The notes beneath the pieces are model-generated. The model ran no database searches. It saw only the letters and a list, made by a program, of their open reading frames with translations, and was not told where the DNA came from. This document shows, in pieces, positions 52,182 through 60,402 of a stretch of 64,000 nt of DNA (its first letter is position 1; each line of letters starts with the position of its first letter). Source of the DNA: Geodermatophilaceae bacterium URHB0062. GTDB taxonomy: Bacteria; Actinomycetota; Actinomycetes; Mycobacteriales; Geodermatophilaceae. Where the stretch lies: positions 62,001 to 126,000 of the forward strand of contig KK211087.1 in NCBI GenBank assembly GCA_000620185.1. Reading direction: 5' to 3'. The position numbers and the translations under genes are program-made.

Positions 52182-52636
52182 GCTCGAGCCTGCTCGGCTC
52201 CGCGGCAGATCCCCTCGACGCCCCGGGTGCGTCCCGGTCGCACGAGGTGAGCGTGCGAGCCGTTCTCGCGAACTACGCGATCACCCTCCTGGTGCCGCTG
52301 GTCGGCCTGGTCGTGCTGCTGAGGGGGTGGACGATCACGGCCGCCGACGGTTGGCCGGCAGCCGTGGCCGCGGTCGGGATCTTCGCCGGGGGGAGCGCCG
52401 CGTGGCTGCACCGGCGGGCGTGGTCCCCGGCCCTCGTGCAGCTGGTGAGCTGGGTGGCACCGGCGGCGCTCATGACGCCGGCGGCCGCACTCGGCCGGTT
52501 GTCCGCCGACGGGCTGGTGCTGTGGGCGCCGGTGACCACGGTGCTGGCCGTCTGCCTGATGCTCACTCATCAGCCGATGCCGGGAACCTCTCGGCGTCGA
52601 CCTCGTCCGGTCACGCGAGCCGGTGCACCCGGTTGA
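52178..52636 (+). CDS. Small integral membrane protein
   Basis: This 152-residue protein has four predicted helices ('YAITLLVPLVGLVVLLRG', 'AAVAAVGIFAGGSAAWL' and two more) and a basic tail. I do not recognise the family. It is translationally coupled to the flavoprotein by a GTGA overlap, so it probably works with it. Its 3' end overlaps the convergent monooxygenase-fold gene by 26 bp. Confidence 0.65.
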   Translation: MSSSLLGSAADPLDAPGASRSHEVSVRAVLANYAITLLVPLVGLVVLLRGWTITAADGWPAAVAAVGIFAGGSAAWLHRRAWSPALVQLVSWVAPAALMTPAAALGRLSADGLVLWAPVTTVLAVCLMLTHQPMPGTSRRRPRPVTRAGAPG

Positions 52637-52931
52637 CCGAGAGGCCGCTCTCGTCGAGGAGGTCGGGGATCCTCGCGGCGAAGTCCACCAGGTGCGGCGC
52701 CGCGAGGTGCGCGTCGAGGTCCTCTGCCGACTCCCAGTTCTCGTAGAAGAAGAACCGGTCGGGGTCCTCGATGCTCTGGTGCAGGTCGTAGTTGACGTAG
52801 CCCTTCTCCTGACGCGTCGGCCCGATCAGGGCCTCGAGCGCCGCCCGCAGCTCGTCGCGCTTGCCCGGCGCCGCACGCATGTAGGCGATGACGGTGAGCA
52901 GCTCAGGCCGTTCGTCGGTGGGGGTGGGCAC
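52611..52931 (-). CDS. Antibiotic biosynthesis monooxygenase (ABM) fold protein
   Basis: This 106-residue ferredoxin-like ABM protein, similar to YgiN quinol monooxygenases, has 'LLTVIAYMRAAPGKRDELRA' and 'FFFYENWESAEDLDAHLAAPH' as family markers. GGAGG lies 8 nt before the GTG at 52931; a GTG at 52940 is possible but too close to that site. Members are small dimeric oxygenases or stress proteins; the substrate is unknown. Confidence 0.85.
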   Translation of the reverse strand: MPTPTDERPELLTVIAYMRAAPGKRDELRAALEALIGPTRQEKGYVNYDLHQSIEDPDRFFFYENWESAEDLDAHLAAPHLVDFAARIPDLLDESGLSVNRVHRLA

Positions 52932-53087
52932 GTGGGGCACCTCCGTGGGGACCGTGGCCGGCCGGCGTCCGGCCTGGCGTGATGGGTCGCCGACAGTACG
53001 GTCGAGGCGCTCGCACCGGAAGGTCCGTCCCGCCGAGCACGGGACGTCCAGTGGATTCTCACCGGGCACGCCGGTGGGGGGCGGCGC

Positions 53088-53098
53088 TAGATTGCCGC
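53088..53098 (+). promoter_or_regulatory. Leaderless promoter (-10 TAGATT)
   Basis: TAGATT (53088-53093), 5 nt, then ATG at 53099, without a ribosome site. Confidence 0.5.
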
Positions 53099-54265
53099 AT
53101 GGCCGCTCAGCCGACCGCCGGGGACGACGGTCCCGCTCGTGAGGTGGCCCGGCGGATGGCCGAGGCGGCCGGCGCCTGGCTGGACACGCTCGACCCGCGG
53201 CAGCGGGCGGTCGCGGCGGGCGCCGTCCCCGGGAGCGACGCCTCCGACGCCGAACGCCGGCGCTGGTTCTACACACCCACCGATCACGGCGGGCTGACCT
53301 TCCACGAGCAGCGGCCGGCCCAGCAGCGGGCGGCCATGCGGCTCGTCGCATCGGGCCTGTCGATGGCCGGCTACGTCACCGTGGCGACGATCGTCGGCCT
53401 GGAGAACGTCCTCGACCGGGTCGAGGGCTTCGTCGCCCGCTTCGACCGGGAACGGGGCCGCGACCCGGGCCTCTACTACCTGCGCGTCTTCGGGCAACCC
53501 GGCGGCAGCGAACCGTGGGGGTGGCGGTTCGGGGGCCACCACGTCTCCCTGAACAACCTCGTCGTCGACGGCGCGGTCGTCGCGACGACCCCGTGCTTCC
53601 TCGGCGCGGACCCCGCCACGTCTCCGCTGCTCGGCGGCGCGGTGGACCGGCCGTTGGCCCGCGTCGAGGACCTCGCGCGCGACCTCGTCCGGTCGCTGCC
53701 CACGGAACTGGCGGCCCGCGCGGTGCTGCTGCCGAAGGCTCCGTCGGACCTCGTCACGGCCAACCGGACGACGGTCGCAGCGGGCGACCGGGTGATCCCG
53801 CTCGCCGGGATCTGGCGGGACGAGCGGTTCCAAGACTCGGCGGAGCAGGCGAAGCTGCAGGCGCTCAGCGACGCGATCGACGAGGCAGCCGGCTACGCGG
53901 ACGCCGACCACGGGGCGCTCGAGTACACGGCGGAACCCAGGGGCGTGGCCGCGGCGGAGCTGGATGCCGAGCAGCGCGGCATGCTGCGGGCGCTGCTCGG
54001 CACCTACCTCGACCGCGTCCCGTCCGAGGTCTCCGTGCTCTCCCGGTACGACGACGAGGACGCCCTCGATGCCGTGCACGTCGCCTGGGCGGGTTCCACC
54101 GCGCCCGGCGATCCGCACTACTACCGCCTCCAGGGCCCCCGCCTGCTCGTCGAGTGGGACAACACACAGCGGGGCGCCAACCACGCGCACTCGGTGTGGC
54201 GCGATCCCGGCGCCGACTTCGGCCTCGACGTCCTCGCCATGCACCGGGCGAAGTCGCACTCTTGA
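53099..54265 (+). CDS. DUF3500 family protein
   Basis: This 388-residue protein has the DUF3500 signatures 'GWRFGGHHVSLN' and 'VEWDNTQRGANHAHSVWRDP'. The clustered His residues suggest a metal site. Function of the family is not established. No signal peptide is visible, though relatives are sometimes exported. The start at 53099 is supported by a leaderless-type promoter. Confidence 0.87.
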   Translation: MAAQPTAGDDGPAREVARRMAEAAGAWLDTLDPRQRAVAAGAVPGSDASDAERRRWFYTPTDHGGLTFHEQRPAQQRAAMRLVASGLSMAGYVTVATIVGLENVLDRVEGFVARFDRERGRDPGLYYLRVFGQPGGSEPWGWRFGGHHVSLNNLVVDGAVVATTPCFLGADPATSPLLGGAVDRPLARVEDLARDLVRSLPTELAARAVLLPKAPSDLVTANRTTVAAGDRVIPLAGIWRDERFQDSAEQAKLQALSDAIDEAAGYADADHGALEYTAEPRGVAAAELDAEQRGMLRALLGTYLDRVPSEVSVLSRYDDEDALDAVHVAWAGSTAPGDPHYYRLQGPRLLVEWDNTQRGANHAHSVWRDPGADFGLDVLAMHRAKSHS

Positions 54266-54323
54266 GCTGCTCGCCTCACAGGCGACCGGGAGCGCTCGTC
54301 CAGGTCATTGCCAGGACCCGCCC

Positions 54324-54336
54324 TACCGTCCGGTCG
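54324..54336 (+). promoter_or_regulatory. Leaderless promoter (-10 TACCGT)
   Basis: TACCGT (54324-54329), 7 nt, then GTG at 54337. Confidence 0.5.
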
Positions 54337-54948
54337 GTGAGCGCCCTCCTGAATCCGACGCACCTGATCGACACGTTCGGCCTGGTCGGCATGAAGGTGG
54401 TCCTCTTCGCCGAGTGCGGTCTCCTCGTCGGCTTCTTCCTGCCGGGGGACTCGCTGCTGTTCACCGCCGGCCTCCTGGTGGCGGGCGGCCTGGTGGCACC
54501 CCTCTGGCTGGTGCTGCTCCTCCTGCCGGTCGCGGCCGTGGCCGGGAACCTCGTCGGCTGGTGGATCGGCCGCACGGCCGGCCCGGCGGTGTTCCAGCGG
54601 GAGGACTCCCGGCTGTTCAAGCAGCGGCACGTGCAGCGCGCCCAGGACTTCTTCGACCGCAACGGTGCCCGCACGATCGTGCTGGCTCGTTTCGTCCCGG
54701 TGGTGCGCACCTTCGCCACCGTGATGGCCGGGGTCGCCCGGATGGACTTCCGCCGCTTCGCGCTCTACAGCCTGGTCGGCGGCCTCGCCTGGACGACGAC
54801 CGTGACGCTGCTCGGCTACTGGCTCGGCCACGTGGCGCTCGTGCGGAACCACATCGAGTTGTTCATCGTGGCCGTCGTCGCGGTGTCCCTCGTGCCGGTC
54901 GCGGCCGAGGCCTGGCGGAGCCGCAAGCCGGCGAGTGCCGGCGCATGA
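54337..54948 (+). CDS. DedA family membrane protein
   Basis: This 203-residue DedA/SNARE-associated protein has the family core 'FLPGDSLLFTAGLL', 'GRTAGPAVF' and 'ARFVPVVRTFATVMAGVARM', whose Arg residues are essential in characterised members. DedA proteins are membrane flippases for undecaprenyl phosphate or phospholipids. A relic of a PAP2 phosphatase gene of the same lipid-carrier pathway follows directly. Confidence 0.9.
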   Translation: MSALLNPTHLIDTFGLVGMKVVLFAECGLLVGFFLPGDSLLFTAGLLVAGGLVAPLWLVLLLLPVAAVAGNLVGWWIGRTAGPAVFQREDSRLFKQRHVQRAQDFFDRNGARTIVLARFVPVVRTFATVMAGVARMDFRRFALYSLVGGLAWTTTVTLLGYWLGHVALVRNHIELFIVAVVAVSLVPVAAEAWRSRKPASAGA

Positions 54949-54961
54949 CGGTCAGGGCCCG

Positions 54962-55057
54962 GTGAATGCGCTGATCGTCCTGGTCGCCCAGTAGCTGCTG
55001 TTCGGGCTGGTGCTCCTCGCCGGGCTGACCTGGCTCACCCTCGATGGCGCCGGGTAG
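54962..55057 (+). pseudogene. PAP2-type phosphatase N-terminal remnant with in-frame TAG
   Basis: From GTG 54962 the frame reads 'VNALIVLVAQ', TAG (54992-54994), then 'LLFGLVLLAGLTWLTLDGAG' and a second TAG. This resembles the first helix of small undecaprenyl-diphosphatase-type PAP2 proteins (BcrC-like), but the catalytic part is missing. It looks like a decayed gene, truncated before the CorA gene. Confidence 0.4.
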
Positions 55058-55084
55058 CCGTCCGCGGCCGGCGAGGATCCCGGC

Positions 55085-56062
55085 TCACCACCAGCCCTTG
55101 CGTTTGGACCACTCGAGCAGCCCCGCGGACATGACGGCCATGACGGCGAGCAGCACGACCAGGGACAGCACATGGGTGTGCGTGCTCACGATGACGTTCA
55201 TCCCGAGCACGGACGAGAGAGCGGTGATGGGAAGGGTCAGCGCGGCGATGACGGCCAGGCGCTCGGCCGCGATGGTCATCTTCGTGTTAGTCCGGGCCTG
55301 GAAGAACTCGATGACCCCCTGGAGGTACTCGCGCTGCCCCTCGGCCATCCTGCTGAGGCGGCGGAACTGGTCCTCCAGGTCGAACAGCAATCGGTGCTCG
55401 TCGTCCGGCCACATGCGAAGCGTCGCCATCCGCCCGAAGACCTCGCAGGTCAGGGTGGCCATCGTCCAGACGGCGAGCAGCCCGTGCCGGACCGCGAACA
55501 GCTCCTCCAGGAACTGCTCGGGGTCGCCGCCGCCGCCACCGGTGACCAGGCGTTCCAGCCGCCAGACCTCCTCCGTCATCGCGACCAGGTGATCGCGGAG
55601 GCGTCCGCTGAGGGCGCTGACGATCGCGAAGGAGAGGTCGGCCGCCGAGGCAGGGTGCAGGCGCCCGCTCTCAATCCGCCGCGCGATCGCCCGGGTCTCG
55701 GCGAGGGCCGCCTCGAGGGGGACGGCCGGGTTGAGCGGGCCGTGCACGGTGACCACCCAGTCGGAGCCGACGAACTGGTCGAGCTCCAGGTAGTGGATGT
55801 GCCCGTGCGCTCCCACCTGCGGCCCGTGCAGGACGACGAAGACGTGCCCGGGGTACGCGTGCACCTTGGGCACGGGGTTGCGGCGTGCGCAGTCCTCGGC
55901 GGCGCGGGGATGGATGCCGAACCGCTCCGTGAGCACGGCCGCCGCCTCGTCGTCCCACTCCGGCACGTCGACCCACAGGACGCCGCCGTCGGACGGCGAC
56001 GACGTCAGCTGCTCCGCGCTGAGCTCGCGGATGCCGTCCGCGGTGACCCGGCGGATGTCCAT
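55085..56062 (-). CDS. CorA family divalent cation channel
   Basis: This 325-residue protein has a cytoplasmic alpha/beta N-domain, the long stalk helix, two C-terminal helices, the selectivity motif GMN in 'SSVLGMNVIVSTHTH', and a Lys/Arg/Trp C-terminus ('KRKGWW'). CorA proteins conduct Mg2+ as pentamers; some relatives move Co2+, Ni2+ or Zn2+. CAGGGTGA precedes the ATG. Confidence 0.92.
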   Translation of the reverse strand: MDIRRVTADGIRELSAEQLTSSPSDGGVLWVDVPEWDDEAAAVLTERFGIHPRAAEDCARRNPVPKVHAYPGHVFVVLHGPQVGAHGHIHYLELDQFVGSDWVVTVHGPLNPAVPLEAALAETRAIARRIESGRLHPASAADLSFAIVSALSGRLRDHLVAMTEEVWRLERLVTGGGGGDPEQFLEELFAVRHGLLAVWTMATLTCEVFGRMATLRMWPDDEHRLLFDLEDQFRRLSRMAEGQREYLQGVIEFFQARTNTKMTIAAERLAVIAALTLPITALSSVLGMNVIVSTHTHVLSLVVLLAVMAVMSAGLLEWSKRKGWW

Positions 56063-56274
56063 GCGTCACCCTGCCACGCGTCCGGGCTGTCGCAGGGGGT
56101 CAGCTCGTGCCCTGATACGCAGGCTCGGGGCGGGCCGGGCGTCAACGCTCGATAACGGTTGAGCACGCCGGGACGCGCTCTCTTGTTGCCGGCTTCCGGC
56201 GGGGGGATCGTGACGATGCCGACGGACGATCCGGAGCCGGAACGGCAACGGTCGTACTGGGGGCTGCGTCCGTC

Positions 56275-56871
56275 ATGGTGTGGCTGTTCGTGACCGCCGT
56301 CGGGTTCCTCGCCGTCACGGCGCTGGTGATGGGACTCGCCCGCAGCTCGACCGCGGAGTGGGAGCGGGAGAAGAGGCTCTCGCGCGCTCCGCAGCGAGAC
56401 GCTGCGGCGGTGTCGCCGCCACCGGCGGCCGGCGCTGTCCGGCTGTTCCGCGCATCGCTGCGGACGGCGGCCGCGGCACCGCGCGTCGCCGGCGCCCTGG
56501 CCGGGTCGCTGAGACAGGGGCTCGGTGACCTGCCGCAGCCCAGGCGCCTGCTCTCTCGCCTGTCACCGGTGCGCCGGGCGCTCGGCACGCTCGGGGCGGC
56601 GGCCCCCGGCCGACTGATCCGGCGCTGGACCCGGCGCACCTCCGGGGTCGGGGACCTGACGGACGGGAACGAGCAGGGTGGCGGCGTGGTCGTCGAGCAG
56701 CCGGTGCGCCGGCCGCGGACACGACGGAGTTCGGGGATCCTCCGGCGTCGGGGTCCGTTCCGATTGCCCACTCGGCCGCACCGCAGCCGCTCCGGGGCAT
56801 CTCGTCCGGATGCCGCTCAGCGCCCGGTCGACATGACGCCCGGCGGACCCGCCCAGGACGATCCCGGCTGA
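56275..56871 (+). CDS. Single-pass membrane protein, Arg-rich
   Basis: This 198-residue protein has an N-terminal helix ('MVWLFVTAVGFLAVTALVMGL') followed by a basic, Pro/Arg/Ala-rich tail without recognisable domains. A second frame with an ATG at 56216 could encode 25 residues overlapping the start. No good ribosome site is seen. The helix supports it being real; the rest is low complexity, so confidence is moderate. Confidence 0.5.
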   Translation: MVWLFVTAVGFLAVTALVMGLARSSTAEWEREKRLSRAPQRDAAAVSPPPAAGAVRLFRASLRTAAAAPRVAGALAGSLRQGLGDLPQPRRLLSRLSPVRRALGTLGAAAPGRLIRRWTRRTSGVGDLTDGNEQGGGVVVEQPVRRPRTRRSSGILRRRGPFRLPTRPHRSRSGASRPDAAQRPVDMTPGGPAQDDPG

Positions 56872-56917
56872 CCCCGGCGGGTTCGGAGGCGGGTGAGGGC
56901 GGACGGGCCCGAGCGAC

Positions 56918-56930
56918 TAGCGTCGGGTCC
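56918..56930 (+). promoter_or_regulatory. Leaderless promoter (-10 TAGCGT)
   Basis: TAGCGT (56918-56923), 7 nt, then ATG at 56931; identical hexamer and spacing to the site at 51080. Confidence 0.55.
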
Positions 56931-57194
56931 ATGGGAACCAGGACTCCGGACGACGAGGAGTCCGCGCTCGCGCCGCCGATCCCGTCGTTCGCCTCGCTCC
57001 GGGGCGGAGGACGACGGTCCCCTGCCGACCTGCTGGTGTCCCAGCAGCCCGCCCGGGAGCAGCCGGTGCCCACGTCGCGTCGTCCCGGTGCCGTTCGGCC
57101 GCCCGAGTGGGTCGACCTCTGGTACCTGGGCCTCCGAGTCGCCCGGTGGTGCGTGCAGCAGCCGATCACGACGATGCGGCGCCTGATCGGCTGA
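56931..57194 (+). CDS. Small hypothetical protein
   Basis: This 87-residue protein has a disordered Pro/Ser-rich N-terminus and an aromatic C-terminal segment ('EWVDLWYLGLRVARWCVQQP') that could form an amphipathic or membrane-associated helix. No family recognised. The start is supported by the leaderless promoter arrangement. Confidence 0.6.
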   Translation: MGTRTPDDEESALAPPIPSFASLRGGGRRSPADLLVSQQPAREQPVPTSRRPGAVRPPEWVDLWYLGLRVARWCVQQPITTMRRLIG

Positions 57195-57247
57195 CCGTCC
57201 GCCGGGAACGGTCGCCGCTACCGACCGACCGGACCGCCGCACCGGAG

Positions 57248-57261
57248 TAGTGTCGCCGTCA
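57248..57261 (+). promoter_or_regulatory. Leaderless promoter candidate (-10 TAGTGT)
   Basis: TAGTGT (57248-57253), 8 nt, then GTG at 57262. The weakest of the set, because a good ribosome site also exists at an internal ATG (57448). Confidence 0.4.
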
Positions 57262-58182
57262 GTGAGTCGGTCCGGTCCTCTCGGCGCGGAGGCGCCGATC
57301 GTCGCGGCCGGCCACGGCGACCGGGCCAGCCTGCCGCCGGTTCTCGTCCCGGCTCGGGCTCGCGCCACGCCGGTCGACGCCGTCCCTATGGACTGTCGCG
57401 AGGAACCACCTGCGGTCCACGCGATCCATCCTGGGATCGAGGTCCTCATGGACCCCATTACCGGCGAGCGGACCGGTCGGGTACCCGACCCGCGAGAAGC
57501 CTTCGCCGAGCTGAGCAAGATCATGCTCGGCGCCCAGCCACTGTCCGACACCCTCGCCCGGGTCGCGGAGCTGGCGAAGCAGACCATCCCGGGCGCCGCG
57601 GAGGTCTCGGTCACCCTGATGCAGGACGGCGCGGTCTTCAGCGTCGCGTTCACCGGACCGCTGGCCCCCCAGCTCGACGAGCGACAGTACGAGGCCGGTT
57701 TCGGCCCGTGCATGGACGCCGCCCTGTCCGGCCGGACGATCCCGATAGCCGACACCGCCCACAGCGACACCTATCAGGACTTCGGGCGGCTCGTGGCTCG
57801 CCACGGCATCACGCACACCCTGTCCACCGGATTGCCCGTCGAACGGCGCTCCGTCGGCGCGCTGAACATCTACGGAACCAACGGCACTCCGTTCGACGAG
57901 ACGACCGTGGAGCTGGCCACCGCCTTCGCGTCCTACGCCGCGGTCGCCGTGGCCAACGCCGGCGTCTACGCCGGCACCGCCACCCTCGCCGCCAACCTCC
58001 AGAAGGCCCTGGAGTCGCGGGGGGTCATCGACCAGGCGAAGGGCATCCTCATGCGGGAGTACCACTGCTCCGCCGAAGTCGCCTTCGACGAACTGGTGCG
58101 GCGATCGAACAGCGGCAACCGACGTCTCCGCGAGATCGCCCAGGACATCGTCGACGACGTCCAGCGCGAGCCCGGGGCCTGA
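57262..58182 (+). CDS. GAF-ANTAR RNA-binding regulator (1 of 3)
   Basis: The protein has 306 residues from GTG 57262. An internal ATG at 57448, with GAGG 5 nt before it, would give 244 residues, the usual length, so the start is uncertain. A GAF domain with 'GFGPCMDAALSG' is followed by an ANTAR domain ('SRGVIDQAKGILMREYHCSAEVAFDEL'), which binds paired hexaloop hairpins in RNA to prevent termination. It points toward two further GAF-ANTAR genes on the other strand. Confidence 0.88.
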   Translation: MSRSGPLGAEAPIVAAGHGDRASLPPVLVPARARATPVDAVPMDCREEPPAVHAIHPGIEVLMDPITGERTGRVPDPREAFAELSKIMLGAQPLSDTLARVAELAKQTIPGAAEVSVTLMQDGAVFSVAFTGPLAPQLDERQYEAGFGPCMDAALSGRTIPIADTAHSDTYQDFGRLVARHGITHTLSTGLPVERRSVGALNIYGTNGTPFDETTVELATAFASYAAVAVANAGVYAGTATLAANLQKALESRGVIDQAKGILMREYHCSAEVAFDELVRRSNSGNRRLREIAQDIVDDVQREPGA

Positions 58183-58245
58183 GCCCTCGGATCGAGCGTC
58201 CCGGCGCGTACAGGGAGCGGCGTGCCGAGGGCCGGCTGCGTGGGG

Positions 58246-58983
58246 TCACCGCGCGTCCGGCGGCGGCTGGAGGTGCCCCGGGTGCAGCCTCGCGGCGACC
58301 ACGGCCTCAGCGACGCTGGTCAGCTGTTCCCCGGTCCGGCGTGCGTGCGCGCGCATGCGGCTGAAGGCCTCGCTCACGGTGATGCCGGCGCGGGCCGACA
58401 GCACGCCCTTCGCCTGCTCGATCACGATGCGGCTGTGCAGCGCGGTCTGCAGCTGCTCGGCCAGGACGACCTGATCGCGCAGGGCTCGCTCGTGCAGCAA
58501 GCCGATGGTGGCGATGTCTGCCATGCCCTGGGCGACGGCGACGTGGTCGTCGGTGAGGGCCTTGCGCTCGAGGCTGAAGAGGTTCAGCGAGCCGAGCACC
58601 TGCCCCCGCAGGCGCAGTGGCAGCGCGTGGCTGTACGTGAACCCGAGCCCCAGTGCCGCCTCGGTGAACACCGGCCAGCGGGCCCTCGAGTCGGCCAGGT
58701 CCACGTTCGTGATGACCTGACCGGTGGCGAAGCAGTCCAGGCAGGGGCCTTCCGCCTTCTGCAGTTCGAACAACTCGAGCAGTCGGGCGGACTCGTCGGT
58801 GTAGGCGACCACCTGCAGGTTGCCGCGCTGGTCGTCGAGCATCAGCCCGGCGGCGTCGGTGTCGATCAGTTCCACGCAGCGCTCGGTGAGCACCTGCAGG
58901 AAGTCCACGACGTCGAACTCCTCGACCAGGGTGTCGGCGAGCTCGACGAAAACCTCGGTGAGGCGTTGCTCGCGCGCCATCAT
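58246..58983 (-). CDS. GAF-ANTAR regulator (2 of 3)
   Basis: This 245-residue protein has a GAF domain ('AEGPCLDCFATGQ', with an extra Cys after GPC) and a C-terminal ANTAR domain ('SRIVIEQAKGVLSARAG'). GGAGGAGG precedes the ATG at 58983. The CLDC cysteine pair could bind a metal or sense redox state (inference). It converges on the first GAF-ANTAR gene; an 8-bp inverted repeat with a wide loop lies between them (58183-58232). Confidence 0.9.
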   Translation of the reverse strand: MMAREQRLTEVFVELADTLVEEFDVVDFLQVLTERCVELIDTDAAGLMLDDQRGNLQVVAYTDESARLLELFELQKAEGPCLDCFATGQVITNVDLADSRARWPVFTEAALGLGFTYSHALPLRLRGQVLGSLNLFSLERKALTDDHVAVAQGMADIATIGLLHERALRDQVVLAEQLQTALHSRIVIEQAKGVLSARAGITVSEAFSRMRAHARRTGEQLTSVAEAVVAARLHPGHLQPPPDAR

Positions 58984-59040
58984 GCCCTCCTCCTCCGGCC
59001 GACCACGTCCGCTCATTCGCTCGGCCACCGTGTGCTGCTG

Positions 59041-59775
59041 TCAACCACTGTCGTCGGCGTTTCCGAAGTCGACCGCCCCGGAGAGGACCTCTTGTGCCAC
59101 GTCGCCGACCGGGCGGCTTTCGGCGAAGGCCCGGGCACGGAGCAGGACCAGGGCCTCGGCCAGGCCGACCTCCGCCTGGACGGCGATCACGCCCGTCGCC
59201 TGATGCACCTCGGCCCGCTCGTCGAGCTCGTGGAACGACTCCGTCGCCGGTGACCCCGCCTGCGCGTGCAACAGGACCAGCGTCGCCGCGTCAGCGAAGG
59301 ACAACGCCTGGCTGAGTTCGTCGGGGGAGAGGGTGCCGGCTCGGTCTCGGTAGAGGTCGAGCACCCCGATCCGGATGGCGCCGACCCGCAGAGGAAAGGC
59401 GAAGACGGCGCGGATGCCGGCCTCGAGCGCGCCGTGGGCGAACGCCGGCCACCGCAGCGGCGCCGTTCGGGCGAGGTCGGGCTGCAGCACCGGCCGCCCG
59501 GTCTCCGAGGCATCCACGCACGGTCCCTCGCCCAGGGTGAACTGGAGCTGTTCCAGCTCGATCGCCGCGCCGTCCGTCGCCGCGACGATCCCCGCGGGTC
59601 CTTCCTCGGTCATCAGCGCCATCCCCACGCCGGTGACCGGCAGGGAGCGCACACAGGCGGCAGCCAGGCGGCCCGGCAGGCCGTCGACGTCGGAGGAGTC
59701 GCCCCACGCCGCGCGGAGGATCTCGGCCGCCCGTTTCGCCGCCACACCCGCCCACCTCCCGTCGCCGGCATCCAC
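59041..59775 (-). CDS. GAF-ANTAR regulator (3 of 3)
   Basis: This 244-residue protein has a GAF domain ('GEGPCVDASETGRP') and a divergent ANTAR domain ('ERAEVHQATGVIAVQAEVGLAEALVLL'), in which the usual 'QAKG' is 'QATG'. RNA binding may therefore be altered. It lies directly upstream of the second GAF-ANTAR gene on the same strand. Confidence 0.88.
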   Translation of the reverse strand: MDAGDGRWAGVAAKRAAEILRAAWGDSSDVDGLPGRLAAACVRSLPVTGVGMALMTEEGPAGIVAATDGAAIELEQLQFTLGEGPCVDASETGRPVLQPDLARTAPLRWPAFAHGALEAGIRAVFAFPLRVGAIRIGVLDLYRDRAGTLSPDELSQALSFADAATLVLLHAQAGSPATESFHELDERAEVHQATGVIAVQAEVGLAEALVLLRARAFAESRPVGDVAQEVLSGAVDFGNADDSG

Positions 59776-59791
59776 GAGTGGCGCTCCGCGG

Positions 59792-60055
59792 TCAGCGGGA
59801 GGACCCGGCCGGATCGCACAGGACCACCGTGGTGCCGTGTGACCTGAGCGTGAGGGTGGCGCCGGCCAGGTGGGCCTGCTCGATGGCGCGGGCAGCGGCC
59901 CTACCCGCGACCAGGCCCAGGTGCTCGAGGTCGTCGTCCGGCACGCGGGTCATGTCCGGGACGGGCCGCAACTCATGCCGGGTGGAGCGCGGGGCAGTAG
60001 ACGCGCACACGAGGTTCTCCCCAGGGACCGGTGAGGTCGCCGGGTCCAGGGCCAC
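59792..60055 (-). CDS. Small hypothetical protein
   Basis: The protein has 87 residues from GTG 60055, or 53 from ATG 59953. The C-terminal part 'ARAIEQAHLAGATLTLRSHG' resembles short conserved actinobacterial proteins that end in a helix plus hairpin. No clear ribosome site at either start. Function unknown. Confidence 0.45.
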   Translation of the reverse strand: MALDPATSPVPGENLVCASTAPRSTRHELRPVPDMTRVPDDDLEHLGLVAGRAAARAIEQAHLAGATLTLRSHGTTVVLCDPAGSSR

Positions 60056-60207
60056 CCACGAGCGGCCGACGCCGCTACCGGATGCGGAGCCTACGCCCGG
60101 CGATCATCGTCCGACGGCCGAGTTCCGGGCCGGGGCTCCGTCGTGCCGCGGGCGGCCCCGAGGAACCGAGCTCCTGGCCGGAGCGGCCGCGCCTGCCGGA
60201 GTGTGCG

Positions 60208-60402
60208 TCATCGGCCGCGCGCGGCGTACCGGTACTCCAGGAGGGTGTTCAGGTGCTCCTCAGCCCGCGACTGCCGGTCCAGGTTCCGGCCGTTGCCCGT
60301 GCGTGCCGCCTGGGCCCGGGCCGACCGCAGGTCCCAGAACGCCTCGAGAATGAGCCGGTCGAGGAGGGCGAAGTCGCTTCGCGGCAGTGCGAGCGTGGTC
60401 AT
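60208..60402 (-). CDS. Small helical hypothetical protein
   Basis: This 64-residue protein is predicted helical ('DFALLDRLILEAFWDLRSARAQAARTG') and basic. GGGAGG lies 6 nt before the ATG. No family recognised. Length and ribosome site support it being a real small gene. Confidence 0.6.
   Translation of the reverse strand: MTTLALPRSDFALLDRLILEAFWDLRSARAQAARTGNGRNLDRQSRAEEHLNTLLEYRYAARGR

Noticed and set aside
27880-54994. Idea that TAG is recoded as a sense codon, based on two in-frame TAGs
   Set aside because: Only two cases, both in accessory or decayed genes, and one (54962-55057) is truncated anyway. Ordinary pseudogenes explain them better.
56142-56771. Minus-strand frame opposite the small membrane protein
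   Set aside because: Arg/Ser/Pro-rich without hydrophobic pattern; the plus strand has a clear transmembrane helix.
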